From contig CM030933.1 of assembly GCA_018136815.1 (NCBI GenBank), positions 6,053,137 through 6,117,136 of the forward strand: a stretch of DNA of 64,000 nucleotides, read 5' to 3'. The position numbers and the translations under genes are program-made. The notes below the pieces were generated by a model. That model ran no database searches. It was given only the letters and a program-made list of their open reading frames with translations, and was not told the origin of the DNA. Position 1 is the stretch's first letter. Each line of letters opens with the position of its first letter. Positions 20,746 to 31,210 of this stretch are shown here, one piece after another. The DNA is from Isochrysis galbana (lineage: Eukaryota; Haptophyta; Isochrysidales; Isochrysidaceae).

Positions 20746-22515
20746 CTACTTCGGTTGTTGAGAATGCCGGCGCATTCGCAACGTGCAAAACCTATTTGGG
20801 TCACAAAATTCAATGAAGAATGGAACAACACCCGTTGTGCCAAGAAGAAGGCGTGCTTTCCATAACACGAATTCGAAGAGGCCCAACCATGCATGTGGTG
20901 GAACACCGGCGGGGAGCCCTGCCATTAGAGCTGGCCATCCGTGCTGCTTGCGCCTTTCATCTAGCGACGAGCGAAGTAACTGGGTGAGCTGCCGATGCAC
21001 GGAGCCGAAGAAAGCCGGTACGTGATATGGTGCGTCATCGAGCGAGTCGGAGATGAGATACTCAAGCTGCCGGGCGAGCTCTAGCCGCATTGCCGGCCCC
21101 AATGGAAACTCGGGCTGCAGGAGCATCCGCGAGGCCGAGAACCAAAAATTGACCGAGACACACAGGTTCCTGTCTTCCCAACTGCTCAAATCTCCCCCAA
21201 GGGGATCATCATCGCAATCGCCATTTGAGTCGAGAGTTGTGACTTCATGCCACCAGTATGCGGGTAGAAATAGACACTCTCCTGCCTCTAGAATCACCTC
21301 CACGCCAGAGGCATGCCCGGCCTTTGAAAAATTTGCTGGCCAAGAAGAGGACTCTAAATCAATCTGGGAGCGTGTGTCCAACGGGTGGTGTACGGGAAAT
21401 GGATACAACGATGCTGATTGTGAAGGGTCAAAGATGCGGAAGCGTTTCCTGCCCGAAATTTGCACGAAGAGGTTGTCGTACTGGTCAAAATGCAGGATCG
21501 AACGGGCTCCGATGGCGGCTTCGGCTCCAACAAAGAGCTGGCATCGTACCCACGGACCAAAGCGTCCGGCTGCTACACAAGATTCAAGAAGTGGAAAGTT
21601 GAACCCACTCTTGATGTCATGCAGGATCTCAGCGCCAAGCCCACTGCAAGGTGCCACACCAGCACCGCCATCTTGCAAGAGCGAGTGCTGCAGATATAGG
21701 CAAGCTGCTCGTCGCTTAGACCTATTAAAAAATTGTCCGATCGTCATTTCTTCCGATTTAACCAGCGGCCGCACTTCGTAGCCCGCATCCACTCGGCCCA
21801 TCTGGCCAGCATCGAACCAATAGGAGAAGCGACGCTCAGTCATTGGCGCATTGAGCACATGACAGCGCACATTTGCAAGCTCTTGCTTAAGAAACGAGCG
21901 GGATCCCCACCTTTGTTCCGCAGCAGGCCAGAGTCGTGAGCCTTGGAGCACACAAGCTACGCGAGCATGTAGCAGCTGAGCGGCTGCATCGGGAAGAACC
22001 GGGCCGCCCGAGCAAATGATGCGCCGAGGTGAGCCACAGAGCTTTGGCCCACCATGAGCAACTACCCGCGAGCTCGTTGGGGATTGGCCTTGGCCTACGG
22101 CGTAAGGCCGTCTATCGTAGAGCTCCAAAAGAGGCGCATAATCTGCTCGAATGGATGCTATTGCAGGTTGCACCTGACGCAGCGTTGCTGGCGGGATCAA
22201 CCACAGCCCACCATCTCGGTGCGCTGCCTTCGGTGGCTGCCAAGTGCAGCCAGCCGATCGTTCCGCCAGCAGGGTCGCGAGCGAGCTGCTCGCGCTATCG
22301 TGCCCTGTAAACGAAGCAGCACCCAGCCCTACATCGGATCCACTACTGAACACGCCAGTGAGCCCCAGATCCGCCGCCTCCTTGTCCGGCGGTGCGAGAA
22401 CACTCGCTGACCTCCTTCGGCGGCTGACGCGCGAGTGACACCGGCTGGCGGAGCGCGAAGTGTATATGTGCGAGTGGCACGCGGCGAGACCGTCGACGGC
22501 CTCAGCAGACGGCAT
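20746..22515 (-). CDS. Cupin_8/JmjC-type Fe(II)/2-oxoglutarate oxygenase
   Basis: A 589-residue single-exon gene. Members of this group hydroxylate proteins or tRNA (FIH, HSPBAP1, TYW5 types). The catalytic core is clear. H342 and D344 lie in LHFDQYDNLFVQISGRKRF, the usual HxD strand followed by the G-x-K-R-F turn. The distal H423 is in CLFLPAYWWHEV. Between them is LYPFPVHHPLDTRSQID, typical of cupin_8 members. SVNFWFSAS ends the core. The first 100 residues are Ser/Arg/Ala-rich and unlike a catalytic domain, perhaps a targeting or disordered tail. About 130 residues of helical sequence follow the core. The substrate is unknown. No transposon feature interrupts it. Confidence 0.88.
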   Translation of the reverse strand: MPSAEAVDGLAACHSHIYTSRSASRCHSRVSRRRRSASVLAPPDKEAADLGLTGVFSSGSDVGLGAASFTGHDSASSSLATLLAERSAGCTWQPPKAAHRDGGLWLIPPATLRQVQPAIASIRADYAPLLELYDRRPYAVGQGQSPTSSRVVAHGGPKLCGSPRRIICSGGPVLPDAAAQLLHARVACVLQGSRLWPAAEQRWGSRSFLKQELANVRCHVLNAPMTERRFSYWFDAGQMGRVDAGYEVRPLVKSEEMTIGQFFNRSKRRAACLYLQHSLLQDGGAGVAPCSGLGAEILHDIKSGFNFPLLESCVAAGRFGPWVRCQLFVGAEAAIGARSILHFDQYDNLFVQISGRKRFRIFDPSQSASLYPFPVHHPLDTRSQIDLESSSWPANFSKAGHASGVEVILEAGECLFLPAYWWHEVTTLDSNGDCDDDPLGGDLSSWEDRNLCVSVNFWFSASRMLLQPEFPLGPAMRLELARQLEYLISDSLDDAPYHVPAFFGSVHRQLTQLLRSSLDERRKQHGWPALMAGLPAGVPPHAWLGLFEFVLWKARLLLGTTGVVPFFIEFCDPNRFCTLRMRRHSQQPK

Positions 22516-22860
22516 GCATGGATCAAGGCGATCAGAGCCCGCGCCGGAAGAGTTGCCGCGGAGAGCACCAATCCTATTGCTTGTACATAGTAGTAGTAGT
22601 ATTCAGTTATAAACATAAGTCGTGTTTTATTATAGATACCTCGGTCCTAATCTGTGTGTGGCAACGTCGTCCTTGGATAGAGTCACTGTATCGCCATCAC
22701 GAGTGCTAAACACTTTCTTGAGCGTTAGTACCTCTACTCTCCCTAGACTTTAGCCCGGTCATTCACTAGGGGGGTGCGGAGGGCGGAGGGCACCATCTGT
22801 AATGGGTAATGGGCAAACGGAAACGGAGGCCTAAATAATAAGCTCGTCCCTATACCCTAT
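22516..22860. other. Upstream region of the cupin_8 gene
   Basis: No gene was seen. It includes a run of AGT/ACT triplets near 22588-22600 and ends at the start of a repeat B arm. Confidence 0.4.
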
Positions 22861-23710
22861 AAAAACCTTTTAATATTCTTACCGCACTCGCGGCGGATGG
22901 AACCACTACCTACTACACGTAGTACGTAGCATACTTTCTACACCCCCACTCCCCCGGCCCTTCTCCCCCCGCCATCAGGCGACTCCCCCCGTAAACTACT
23001 AGGGGGATAGGGGTGAAGGGCTTAGATATGGTCCGGTGGCCCGCGCCCCCCCCCGGTGATCTTTCCCCCCCTTCCTCCTGTGTCTCCGAGTGGACGGCCG
23101 ACTATATTCGCTCCGCCCACCCCCTTCGCCTCCTTCTCCGCTCTCTCTCCCCCCCTAGAGGTGGCGAGGTGCGGTGACGGCTCTTCCTCGCAAGGCTCCT
23201 TGTAGGGGTTCTTGGCCCCGGCCTCCTTGCCCGCAGCATTTTCGATCGTATTGAGGTCTCCATCGGAGGAGTGCAATTGCCCCAAGGAGCTAATTACTCC
23301 CACATCCTCTCCTGCGGCACGCGCGATGGCGCGCCTGCGGCAAACCTGGCCTCCCCTGCCTGCGGCCCCTGGAGGCTCCTGGAGGCCAGCTCAGGGGGCA
23401 GAGGAGGCTGGGGCTGGGCCCTGGCCTCCCCTGCCTATCCCTCGCTGGCGCTCCTGAGCCTCTGGGCCCCCCACGCTGCACCTGTCTGCCTGTCGACCGG
23501 GGGGGGAGGGGGGGTTGGAGCAATGGGCTGGCCACGACTGGCCAGGATGGGCGAATGGCGAATGGGACGAGCCTGTGGGGAAGGGAGTGGGTCAGTAGGG
23601 CAGTCTCCTCCTGGCAAGCCATCAGGCATGCCAGGAGGATGGGTGTTTCCTCCCCCATGTCAGGGGAGGAGTGGAGAGAGGGGGGGGCTCGTGCCTTCAG
23701 CGTCCTTCAG
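22861..23710 (+). repeat. Composite repeat B + A with a 150-bp internal replacement
   Basis: A B arm (22861-23095) is followed by repeat A (23310-23700). Between 23157 and 23310 the usual A sequence is replaced by about 150 bp of unrelated, less GC-biased DNA that is open on the minus strand (SSDGDLNTIENAAGKEAGA). It could be a captured fragment. No family was recognised. Confidence 0.7.
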
Positions 23711-23830
23711 CGCTGTCCTTCAGCGCGTCCTTCAGCGTCCTTCGGCGCTGCCCCGCGAGACTCGAGGCAGGACTCGCGAGGGCACTGGATTTTACTCCGT
23801 AGTCCGAATTGTATTTTGACCCTCGAGCCC

Positions 23831-24756
<926 letters not shown>

Positions 24757-24816
24757 AATTGGAATGGCCCATAGGGCCTGAGGGCAATGAGGAGGGAGGC
24801 ATGCCGGCGGCAGGCG

Positions 24817-24890
24817 CGGCTGAGGAGACGACTTCGGAGACGCTGACGGGCTGAGGCCCGTCAGTAGAGGAAGGCGGGCAGGCGGGCTTG
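24817..24890 (+). repeat. Left 74-bp direct repeat flanking the GIY-YIG cassette
   Basis: Matches 25307-25380 at 72 of 74 positions (CGGCTGAGGAGACGACTTCG versus CGGCTGAGGAGATGACTTCG, and TCAGTAGAGG versus TCAGCAGAGG). Confidence 0.92.
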
Positions 24891-24986
24891 CCGGCAGGCG
24901 TGCACGAAGACTGTCACCACAAGCAGAGTGGGGGGTGGGGGAGGATATGAGAGGGGTATCGAGCCTGCGTGCAGTGAGTTTCTGCC

Positions 24987-25313
24987 ATGGAGTCCGAAGT
25001 CGTCGTGTACTGGTTGGAAGCTGTCGGTGGAACCGTGGCAGGTAGTTTGAGCTACATAGGATACACGAACAACCTGGGTCATCGGCTGCTGCAGCACAAC
25101 GGTGAGCTGGCTGGAGGGGCTCGGTACACCACCACAGTCAGGTTGAACACGGGATGTTCCTGGCAAGTCCACGCGTATGTGTTTGGTTTCGTGGATGAGC
25201 GTGAGGCGTTACGCTTCGAATACCGCCTGGCCCGTTCATTCCGTCGATGCAAACACATGAGTTCTAAGGAAGCGGTGTTCTGCAGACTGTTGAGCGATCA
25301 TGGCACCGGCTGA
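24987..25313 (+). CDS. SLX1-like GIY-YIG endonuclease domain protein
   Basis: 108 residues forming one GIY-YIG nuclease domain, a metal-dependent DNA-cutting fold. The first strand is VVYWLEAV (Y8). SYIGYTNNLGHRLLQHNGEL supplies the YIG (23-25), the catalytic R33 and the HNG that marks the SLX1/UPF0213 branch. GGARYTTT, YVFGFVDEREALRFEYRLAR and E78 complete the core. The RING/PHD finger of SLX1 is absent; the protein ends 30 residues after the core. Its TGA lies inside the right-hand 74-bp repeat, so the cassette and the repeat are fused at the stop. Empty copies of the host repeat show that the ORF is an insertion. A role in mobility (homing-like or transposon-borne nuclease) is inferred. 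A captured host SLX1 fragment is the alternative. Confidence 0.82.
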   Translation: MESEVVVYWLEAVGGTVAGSLSYIGYTNNLGHRLLQHNGELAGGARYTTTVRLNTGCSWQVHAYVFGFVDEREALRFEYRLARSFRRCKHMSSKEAVFCRLLSDHGTG

Positions 25314-25380
25314 GGAGATGACTTCGGAGACGCTGACGGGCTGAGGCCCGTCAGCAGAGGAAGGCGGGCAGGCGGGCTTG
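25307..25380 (+). repeat. Right 74-bp direct repeat flanking the GIY-YIG cassette
   Basis: Second copy of 24817-24890. It contains the GIY-YIG stop codon at 25311-25313 and continues into the rest of repeat F. Confidence 0.92.
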
Positions 25381-26250
25381 AGCGAGGGCGAGGACGGCGG
25401 CGAGAGCGACATCGAGCGAGTGGCGAGAGGCGAGGGTGAGTGTGAGGAGGGCTGTGATGGCAGGGGCTGGCGAGGCGAGGCGAGTTTGTAGGGTACGAGT
25501 GTTACGAGAGCGAGAGCGACGAGAGCGAGAGCGACGGATGACGACTGACGACAGGACGTCGGATCCAACGATGCTGAGGCACCGACTCACGAACACACCA
25601 GAATCATTCACCCAAACCAAGCAAAACATGAAATAACCGAGACCCCCAAATCGCCGATAACTCAAACACGTCGCGAGAGACGGAGAGAGAGAGCGAGCGA
25701 GAGAGAATCCACAGCGATGGCCGGAGCGTGTCTTCGTTTTAGATTTCCCACGAGGCGGAAATTCGAGGAGGAATGTTATGTCGCGCAACCGCGGCGATCA
25801 CTCTAGATACAGATCGCAGCGAGATATCCTTGCGATCAAAGAAATCTTGCCGTTGAGCGTGAACCTTCTAGACGTTGCTATCGAGCAACCCTGAGTAGCA
25901 ACCAAGGGGGAGGGAAAACCAAAAACCAACGGGACCAAAGGCTTTCATGCAACTTGCGTCAAGGAGAAAGATTCCCTCACTCAAAAGCAGCGAACCTAAA
26001 TCGATCTCCAAGGGGAGATAGCGAATTAAACCTTTTTGCGAGGCGCCTTGGAGGGAGAAAGGTGGGGAAACTTCCCTTCTCGTCGAGAGAAAGAGAGAGG
26101 GCGCTCCACAACCCTAGATCCTAGGCGTCCACGCGAAGTTTTTGACCGAGAACGAGAACGAGAACGAGAGAATTATAACGATGAATACCGAACGAAGAGA
26201 AGAGAGAAGCCTAACGAGCGTCGATTCGCGAATGCGACAGGGGGGGGCGG

Positions 26251-26812
26251 GAAGGGAGCGGAGAGGGAGCAAAGAAAGGCGATGTCAAATGGCAAACGGG
26301 GTTCTCGACGGGGAGAGTACACGTGATAGCGTAGCGGACACCTTCAAGAATATTTTTTAGGTAGTGGTTTTATGCGCCGCGCGTGCGGTAAGAATAATAT
26401 GATTTTTTTTCAATCCTCTCCCGAAATAAAAATAGATCGCCACGCGCGGGGCAAGGGAGGGGGGTCACTCACCGACGCAATTGCCTTTCGTGGGGTGGGA
26501 AGGGCTTCATCGGGGGGGGGGGGGGATGCAGTCGCCAGGGCAGGTAGGGGGAAGCTGGGGAATGTTTGGACGCCCTAGGGAGGTCGAAAATAATAGTTAA
26601 AAAGAGTGAGTGACCGGGCTACCTGCTAGTACCCCTGCATCCCCAGCCTCGCGCAACATGCCGTCGCAACGGCGGACATGGACATGGACTTCTCCAGGAG
26701 AACGGTCAGAGGACATACATGTAAACAGGTTGACGCTGATTGTTGTGCAAGGATGCGAATCGTGTATCATGTAGGTAGGCCAAAATAGTTGAACTTGGCG
26801 GCCCTTCTCGAA
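26251..26812. other. Intergenic with B-arm remnant
   Basis: Bases 26358-26405 are the terminal part of an inverted repeat B arm (GTGCGGTAAGAATAATAT). A 14-G tract lies at 26511-26524. No gene was seen. Confidence 0.5.
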
Positions 26813-28141
26813 CTACGCATAGTATTTGGACGGGTAGTTAAACGGACTTGGCACCGTTGTGCGCCTGCACATGGGGTGAATACACTCCCCAACATTTAGA
26901 GCTAAAGCCGCGCCGCAGCGAGCATACTTTTCGAGGGTAGCATTGAGCACCATCGATCCTGATGGAACTCGCTTTCCAAAGTGCAAGCCGACAGTGCCAT
27001 ATGTTGCGAGGGAAGGATAGAGCACGCTGTCGACGTATTCGTCCAGGATGGCTGCGCTGCCGACGGGCGCTTGTATATCGATGGCAGCAGCTGGCTCAGT
27101 CCAGCAGCCAACCGTATTCTCCGATGGCGAGACGCGCTTGAGAACGATAGCAAGCTCAGATGGGAGGGAAGGGCTGCTGAAGAGGCCTGCATCGATGGCA
27201 GCCATGAGTGTTGACCACTCAGTATCCACCTCGATGCCCTCGACAGCTGCAGGTGGAGCTACCAAAGGAAGAGGGTGCTCTTCCAGGCTAAATGTGCCCT
27301 GCACGAGATACAGGCGCAAAAGTCCTACGAGGCCTAGAAATCCCGGAAGGCTTGAGATGACGAAGGTGGGCAGAGGAATACTTGAGACACCGTTGAAAAC
27401 AGTCATACCAAGCGCCTCTGACCAGGTGGAGCCACCCAGCAATGGAGGGCGTTCAAACATCCCGTAGAGGCTGTTCCATCCCTCCCATGGATCTGCAGGC
27501 GCATGAAACTCAGCTACAATGCTATGCGACGAAATGAAGGCGAGATTCGCACCCGAAAATTCTTGCGCATCCACCTCACCTGGGTTCCAACGCTTGGAGC
27601 TGATTGTGTAACCAGCAGGGCCGTAGGGAGCGAAGCTGGCGTCCAGACAAACAGCGTCGACAGCACCGCGAGAGGCGGCAAGAAGATTGTCGATCATCGC
27701 CGAATCGGCAGAGTATTCCACATCAGCAATCGTATACGTCTTGACAAAATCATACAAGTAGCGAGTGTATGGGCCGAGCACTACGTTGGCGCTTCCAGTG
27801 ATGAGGTGGCCGTTGATGCTGATCGACCTCGCCGCTGGACTAAAGATCGGTCGACCAACAGCCTGGGCTATCTGCTCATATGTTACCCGGCCAGTCACAC
27901 ATATAGTCCCGTCCGGCTGCACTTGGACAGATCCCTCGCATAGTGCAGCCGGCAGGTTTGAGGCAGGGAAGCCTTCATGCCAGAGGTCCGCTTGGTGCGG
28001 CGGCCGGTTGGCTCTGCATGTGGTCCGCTGGCTTAAGACTGACTTACCAAGCTCCACTAGATCGAATTCGCAGCCGAACGCGGATGGCACAGCCCCTGCG
28101 ACGAGCAGAGCAAGGAGCCTGCTGCTAACACCCATTTGCAT
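26813..28141 (-). CDS. Secreted FAD-linked oxidase-like protein (sugar-1,4-lactone oxidase type)
   Basis: A 442-residue single-exon gene with an N-terminal signal peptide (hydrophobic LLALLVAGAVPSAFG, cleavage before CEFD). The layout resembles VAO-type aldonolactone oxidases. A VQPDGTICVTGRVTYEQIAQ strand-helix corresponds to the FAD-binding entry. INGHLITGSANVVLGPY sits where these enzymes have the glycine-rich FAD loop. A C-terminal block with VDTEWSTLMAAID, then TVGLHFGKRVPSGS, matches the substrate-domain HWGK region. The FAD loop is unusual (no GTHG), so binding may be altered. The end is Cys-rich (NVGECIHPMCRRTT). If active it would oxidise a lactone or sugar outside the cell or in the secretory path. 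The gene call is firm; the family is moderately supported. Confidence 0.6.
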   Translation of the reverse strand: MQMGVSSRLLALLVAGAVPSAFGCEFDLVELGKSVLSQRTTCRANRPPHQADLWHEGFPASNLPAALCEGSVQVQPDGTICVTGRVTYEQIAQAVGRPIFSPAARSISINGHLITGSANVVLGPYTRYLYDFVKTYTIADVEYSADSAMIDNLLAASRGAVDAVCLDASFAPYGPAGYTISSKRWNPGEVDAQEFSGANLAFISSHSIVAEFHAPADPWEGWNSLYGMFERPPLLGGSTWSEALGMTVFNGVSSIPLPTFVISSLPGFLGLVGLLRLYLVQGTFSLEEHPLPLVAPPAAVEGIEVDTEWSTLMAAIDAGLFSSPSLPSELAIVLKRVSPSENTVGCWTEPAAAIDIQAPVGSAAILDEYVDSVLYPSLATYGTVGLHFGKRVPSGSMVLNATLEKYARCGAALALNVGECIHPMCRRTTVPSPFNYPSKYYA

Positions 28142-28711
28142 TTCCCGCGTCGGACGTGCGAGCCTGCTGCTAATCCTTACTCCTACCTGCGCAGAAGATT
28201 CCTTCGTACCTCCTTACCAAGCCCGCCCCCCCGAACTCCTCCTCCTTGGCTTTAAGCTCCGTTATGTGTTATGTGTCTCTATGTTAAAAACGTGGGTAGG
28301 AGAAGAGTATTTTGCAGTTCATATAGATGACAGCTGACAAAGGAACTGCGAGAACTGCCGACGACGACGATCTAGATCTAGCATATGCATATCTAACTGA
28401 TAATGAATCTGGATCTGGCTGCGAGGGTACAACGTAGAAGATAGGGAGGGGCATCCGGCAAGAGCAAGAGAAATGAATAGATAGGCAAGAGCAAGAGGCC
28501 AAGACCTCACGTTCGGTTATTGTTTATTGTTTGTTAGGATTAGGGTACGTTAGGGTGTTAGGGTTAGGGTGGTCAAGAAACATCGAACAGCTATTTTAAC
28601 TTCTAATGATGGAACATGACCCAAGTCCAAGTCAAGAGTCAAGAGTGAAACAAGCTATTGACAGTAGTATCTCAACTAATATATATCATAATATATCATT
28701 TCAACTAAGTT
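28142..28711. other. Intergenic with interstitial telomere-like repeats
   Basis: Bases 28539-28571 hold four or five TTAGGG units, some separated by a few bases. The rest shows no gene. Confidence 0.6.
28539..28571 (+). repeat. Interstitial TTAGGG repeats
   Basis: GATTAGGG, CGTTAGGG, TGTTAGGG and GTTAGGGT occur within 33 bp. Confidence 0.85.
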
Positions 28712-28860
28712 CAACTAAGTTTATACTTAGTTCGCCCATGGGGGGGCACGAGCCCCCCTCTCTCTCCACTCCTCCCCTGCCATGGGGGAGGAACCACCCA
28801 CTCTCCTGGCACGCCTGATGACCTGCCAGGAGCACACTGCCATGCTACCTAAGTTACGTT
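28712..28860 (-). repeat. Repeat A, truncated copy with palindrome head
   Basis: Palindrome 28712-28732 (AACTAAGT/ACTTAGTT, TTAT loop), then CGCCCATGGGGGGGCACGAG. It ends after the GGAGCACACTGCCATG block. It is in the opposite orientation to the copy at 2961-3435. Confidence 0.8.
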
Positions 28861-29280
28861 CCACAGGTACCTGCACAGGTACCTGCATACCTGTGCAGGG
28901 TCCCCCAGGTACCTGTGGTGGGAGCAGTACCTACAGTGGAGGGGGGGGATCCAGTCTAAATATAGAAATAACCTTATACCTTTTTCTCATATGTAGATGA
29001 GATGGCGCGAACTCGTGGCGCGAACCACTCGCAAAACGCGGAACGGGCGCTCCTGCCTCCCCTGCCGCCGCCTCCCCGGAGGCCAGAGGCTCTTTGGGCT
29101 TTGGTCTCTATGCAGGGCACCCAGTGGACGAAGCGCGCATCGCGCAGCTTGAGCTCTTCTATGACGCCGACGCTCGGCCCAGGGCTCGGCTCCACGAACT
29201 CTCCATCCCCATCGTCTGCAAGATCCACGCGATCCCGCAGGTGTGCGTCGTCGAACAGTTCCCCGCTGAACTTTGAGCGA
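28861..29280. other. Ambiguous coding-like stretch
   Basis: Three frames are open across 29000-29280, and two of them (plus 29094-29276 and minus 29160-29440) have plausible protein-like composition. The plus frame in phase with the hAT ORF is Ser/Pro-rich. No family was recognised. It could be the 5' part of the hAT gene or an older captured exon. Confidence 0.35.
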
Positions 29281-29883
29281 ATGGCAGAGGAGGAGGCGAG
29301 CGCGGTCGCGCCATGGGGCTTGGAGGCAATTGGCGACCTCCTCGGCTCGAATCTCGAGTGGTCGACAATCGAAGAGGCCAACGGTCGGGCGAAAACACGA
29401 AAGGCAAAGATGTGCTGGCTCTGCGGGCATAGGTACTCAGGAGGCCCTGACGCCATTCGCACTCATCTTGATGGCCAAATCAAGCCGCGTGGCGTGCTTG
29501 TGTGTAACCCGAAGCCCATGTATAGAGCCCGCCACAAGCTTGTCCTCCTGGAGCTTCGCAGGTGCGCCAGTGAGAACGCCAAGAAGAAGCAGGTCGTCGA
29601 GGTGGGCCAAACGACGAAAGAGGTTGGTCGAGCGATTGCCCAATCGCTGACCGTGGAGCAGGCGCGCGCTGCGCAAATGTTTCAGCTGAAGAGCCCAGAG
29701 GAGGTGACAAAAGCTTGGCTGGAGGTGTGCATCAAGAAGGCAATTCCCTTGGATTTTTTCGACGACCCGAGGGTCCGTGCGGCGTTGGCGATCATGGCTA
29801 AGTGCGGCACGCGGCTCATCTTGGGCGGCGAGGTGGTCGAAAGTTGGGCACTCGGCCCGTTCGGCCGGGTGACGTTGGCGTAG
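29281..29883 (+). pseudogene. hAT transposase, N-terminal part (BED-type zinc finger)
   Basis: A 200-residue frame from the ATG at 29281, open upstream to 29002. Around residue 45 of this start, CWLCGHRYSGGPDAIRTHL gives the C-x2-C...H spacing of a BED finger. Later, AWLEVCIKKAIPLDFFDDPR and RAALAIMAKCG match the conserved segment of hAT transposases that precedes the catalytic region (the IPFxxVxxPxFR..L block). The RNase H-like catalytic core and the dimerisation domain are missing, and the frame stops inside a 204-bp tandem duplication. It is therefore a truncated element. Confidence 0.72.
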
Positions 29884-30262
29884 TCGTCGGCGCCACGCAC
29901 GGCCGACTATTTCGCGATGCGCGCGGGCGGCGGCGGCGATTGGCGTGACTGCTCGGGCGGCATATTCGGATATGGTGCTTGGTAGGGCATTCTATCGTAG
30001 TGGATGACCGAGAAAGCGCCGGCAGCGCGCCCGGTAGCGGTCGAAAGTTGGGCACTCGGCCCGTTCGGCCGGGTGACGTTGGCGTAGTCGTCGGCGCCAC
30101 GCACGGCCGACTATTTCGCGATGCGCGCGGGCGGCGGCGGCGATTGGCGTGGCTGCTCGGGCGGCATATTCGGATATGGTGCCTGGTATGGGATTCTATC
30201 GTAGTGGATGACCGAGAAAGCGCCGGCAGCGCGCTCGGTAGAGGTGGGAAGTTGGGTGTTCG
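29835..30262. repeat. 204-bp tandem duplication at the 3' end of the hAT relic
   Basis: The unit beginning GTCGAAAGTTGGGCACTCGG at 29836 recurs at 30040, and a partial third copy starts near 30243. The two full units differ at only a few positions (for example GTGACTGC/GTGGCTGC). The hAT reading frame ends in the first unit. Confidence 0.88.
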
Positions 30263-30839
30263 AACGCATCTCGGTACGTTACCGTTTAGGCGGTTTTTTC
30301 GCCAATGCCGATATTCGACAAGATGTGCGAGGCTGGAGAGGGCAATTGGCTCGACCACTAGAGCAGCATATCTTGATTTAACGTTTTCTGCTGTCCTAGT
30401 TGAAATGGATGAAAGAAAAGACCATGCCGTCCGCCCGGTCGCGGTGCCAAATTAGCCGCTCTAGCCCTCGGTGACTAGTGGTTCACGTAAGCGTCTTGAG
30501 TTTTGTGATACTTTCGTACACATTGAAGTGCAAAATTATGAGTTTGACTTATGGTCCAGTGTGCAAAGAACCACCCCTTGTAGACCCAGTGAGTTGGCGT
30601 CAAAATTTTCCTCGTCATTCCATGTTTGTGCCTCGCATGAAGGGCCTCACTAAAAATATACCGGAGGGGGGCCCGACTGTATTTCGCGCACCGTCTTCGA
30701 AGGCCTGAAATTCGGCATTTTTCGAAAATTTCGCCGGGGAACCCCCAATTTTTTTTGCTGATCCATCCTACCGGAACCTATAGGGAGCTTATTTAGCCCT
30801 TCATTTACCCATAATTGCTGGTGCCCTCCGCACCCCCAT
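30263..30839. other. Intergenic, no gene recognised
   Basis: Moderately AT-rich compared with its surroundings. No domain-like frame was seen. Confidence 0.4.
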
Positions 30840-31210
30840 AGTCATAGTGAGTGACCGGGCTAGGAGAGGGGAGAGAGAGCACGGAGAAGGGGTGGGTGGG
30901 TGGAGCGAGAGCTCCGCCCACCCTAGGCCGCCCACCGAAAAATCGGTAAGTCCCGCTCCTGACAAAGTCGGCCGCCCACTCGGAGCACACAGGAGGAAGG
31001 GGGGGGGGAGATCACCGGGGGGGGGGGGCGCGGGCCACCGGACCATATCTAAGCCCTTCACCCCTATCCCCCTAGCAGTGTACGGGGGGAGCCGCCTGAT
31101 GGCGGGGGGAGAAGGGCCGGGGAGTGGGGGTGTAGAAAGTATGCTACGTACTAGGTGTAGTAGGTAGTGGTTCCATTCGCCGCGAGTGCGGTAAGAATAT
31201 TATAAGGTTT
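30840..31210 (-). repeat. Repeat A/B junction, inverted copy
   Basis: Contains GGTAAGTCCCGCTCCTG (A side) and the full B arm in reverse, ending GTGCGGTAAGAATATTATAA then GGTTT at 31210. Confidence 0.75.

Larger units (their letters stand above)
24757..26250 (+). repeat. Repeat F-G element, copy carrying a GIY-YIG ORF
   Basis: The order is F (24757-24890), insert (24891-25306), F again with a 74-bp overlap (25307-25560), linker, and G (about 25980-26245: AGGCGCC, then GGGGAAACTTCCCTTCTC, then GCGCTCCACAACCC). The same F-then-G order without the insert is at 41131-41985. A G-only copy is at 33840-34165. Confidence 0.75.

Noticed and set aside
24987-25313. GIY-YIG domain as the endonuclease of a Penelope-like retroelement
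   Set aside because: No reverse transcriptase is adjacent, and the HNG-containing core is of SLX1 type rather than Penelope type.
28974-29462. Minus-strand 162-residue frame opposite the hAT relic
   Set aside because: Plausible composition but it overlaps the BED finger coding on the plus strand. No motif supports it.
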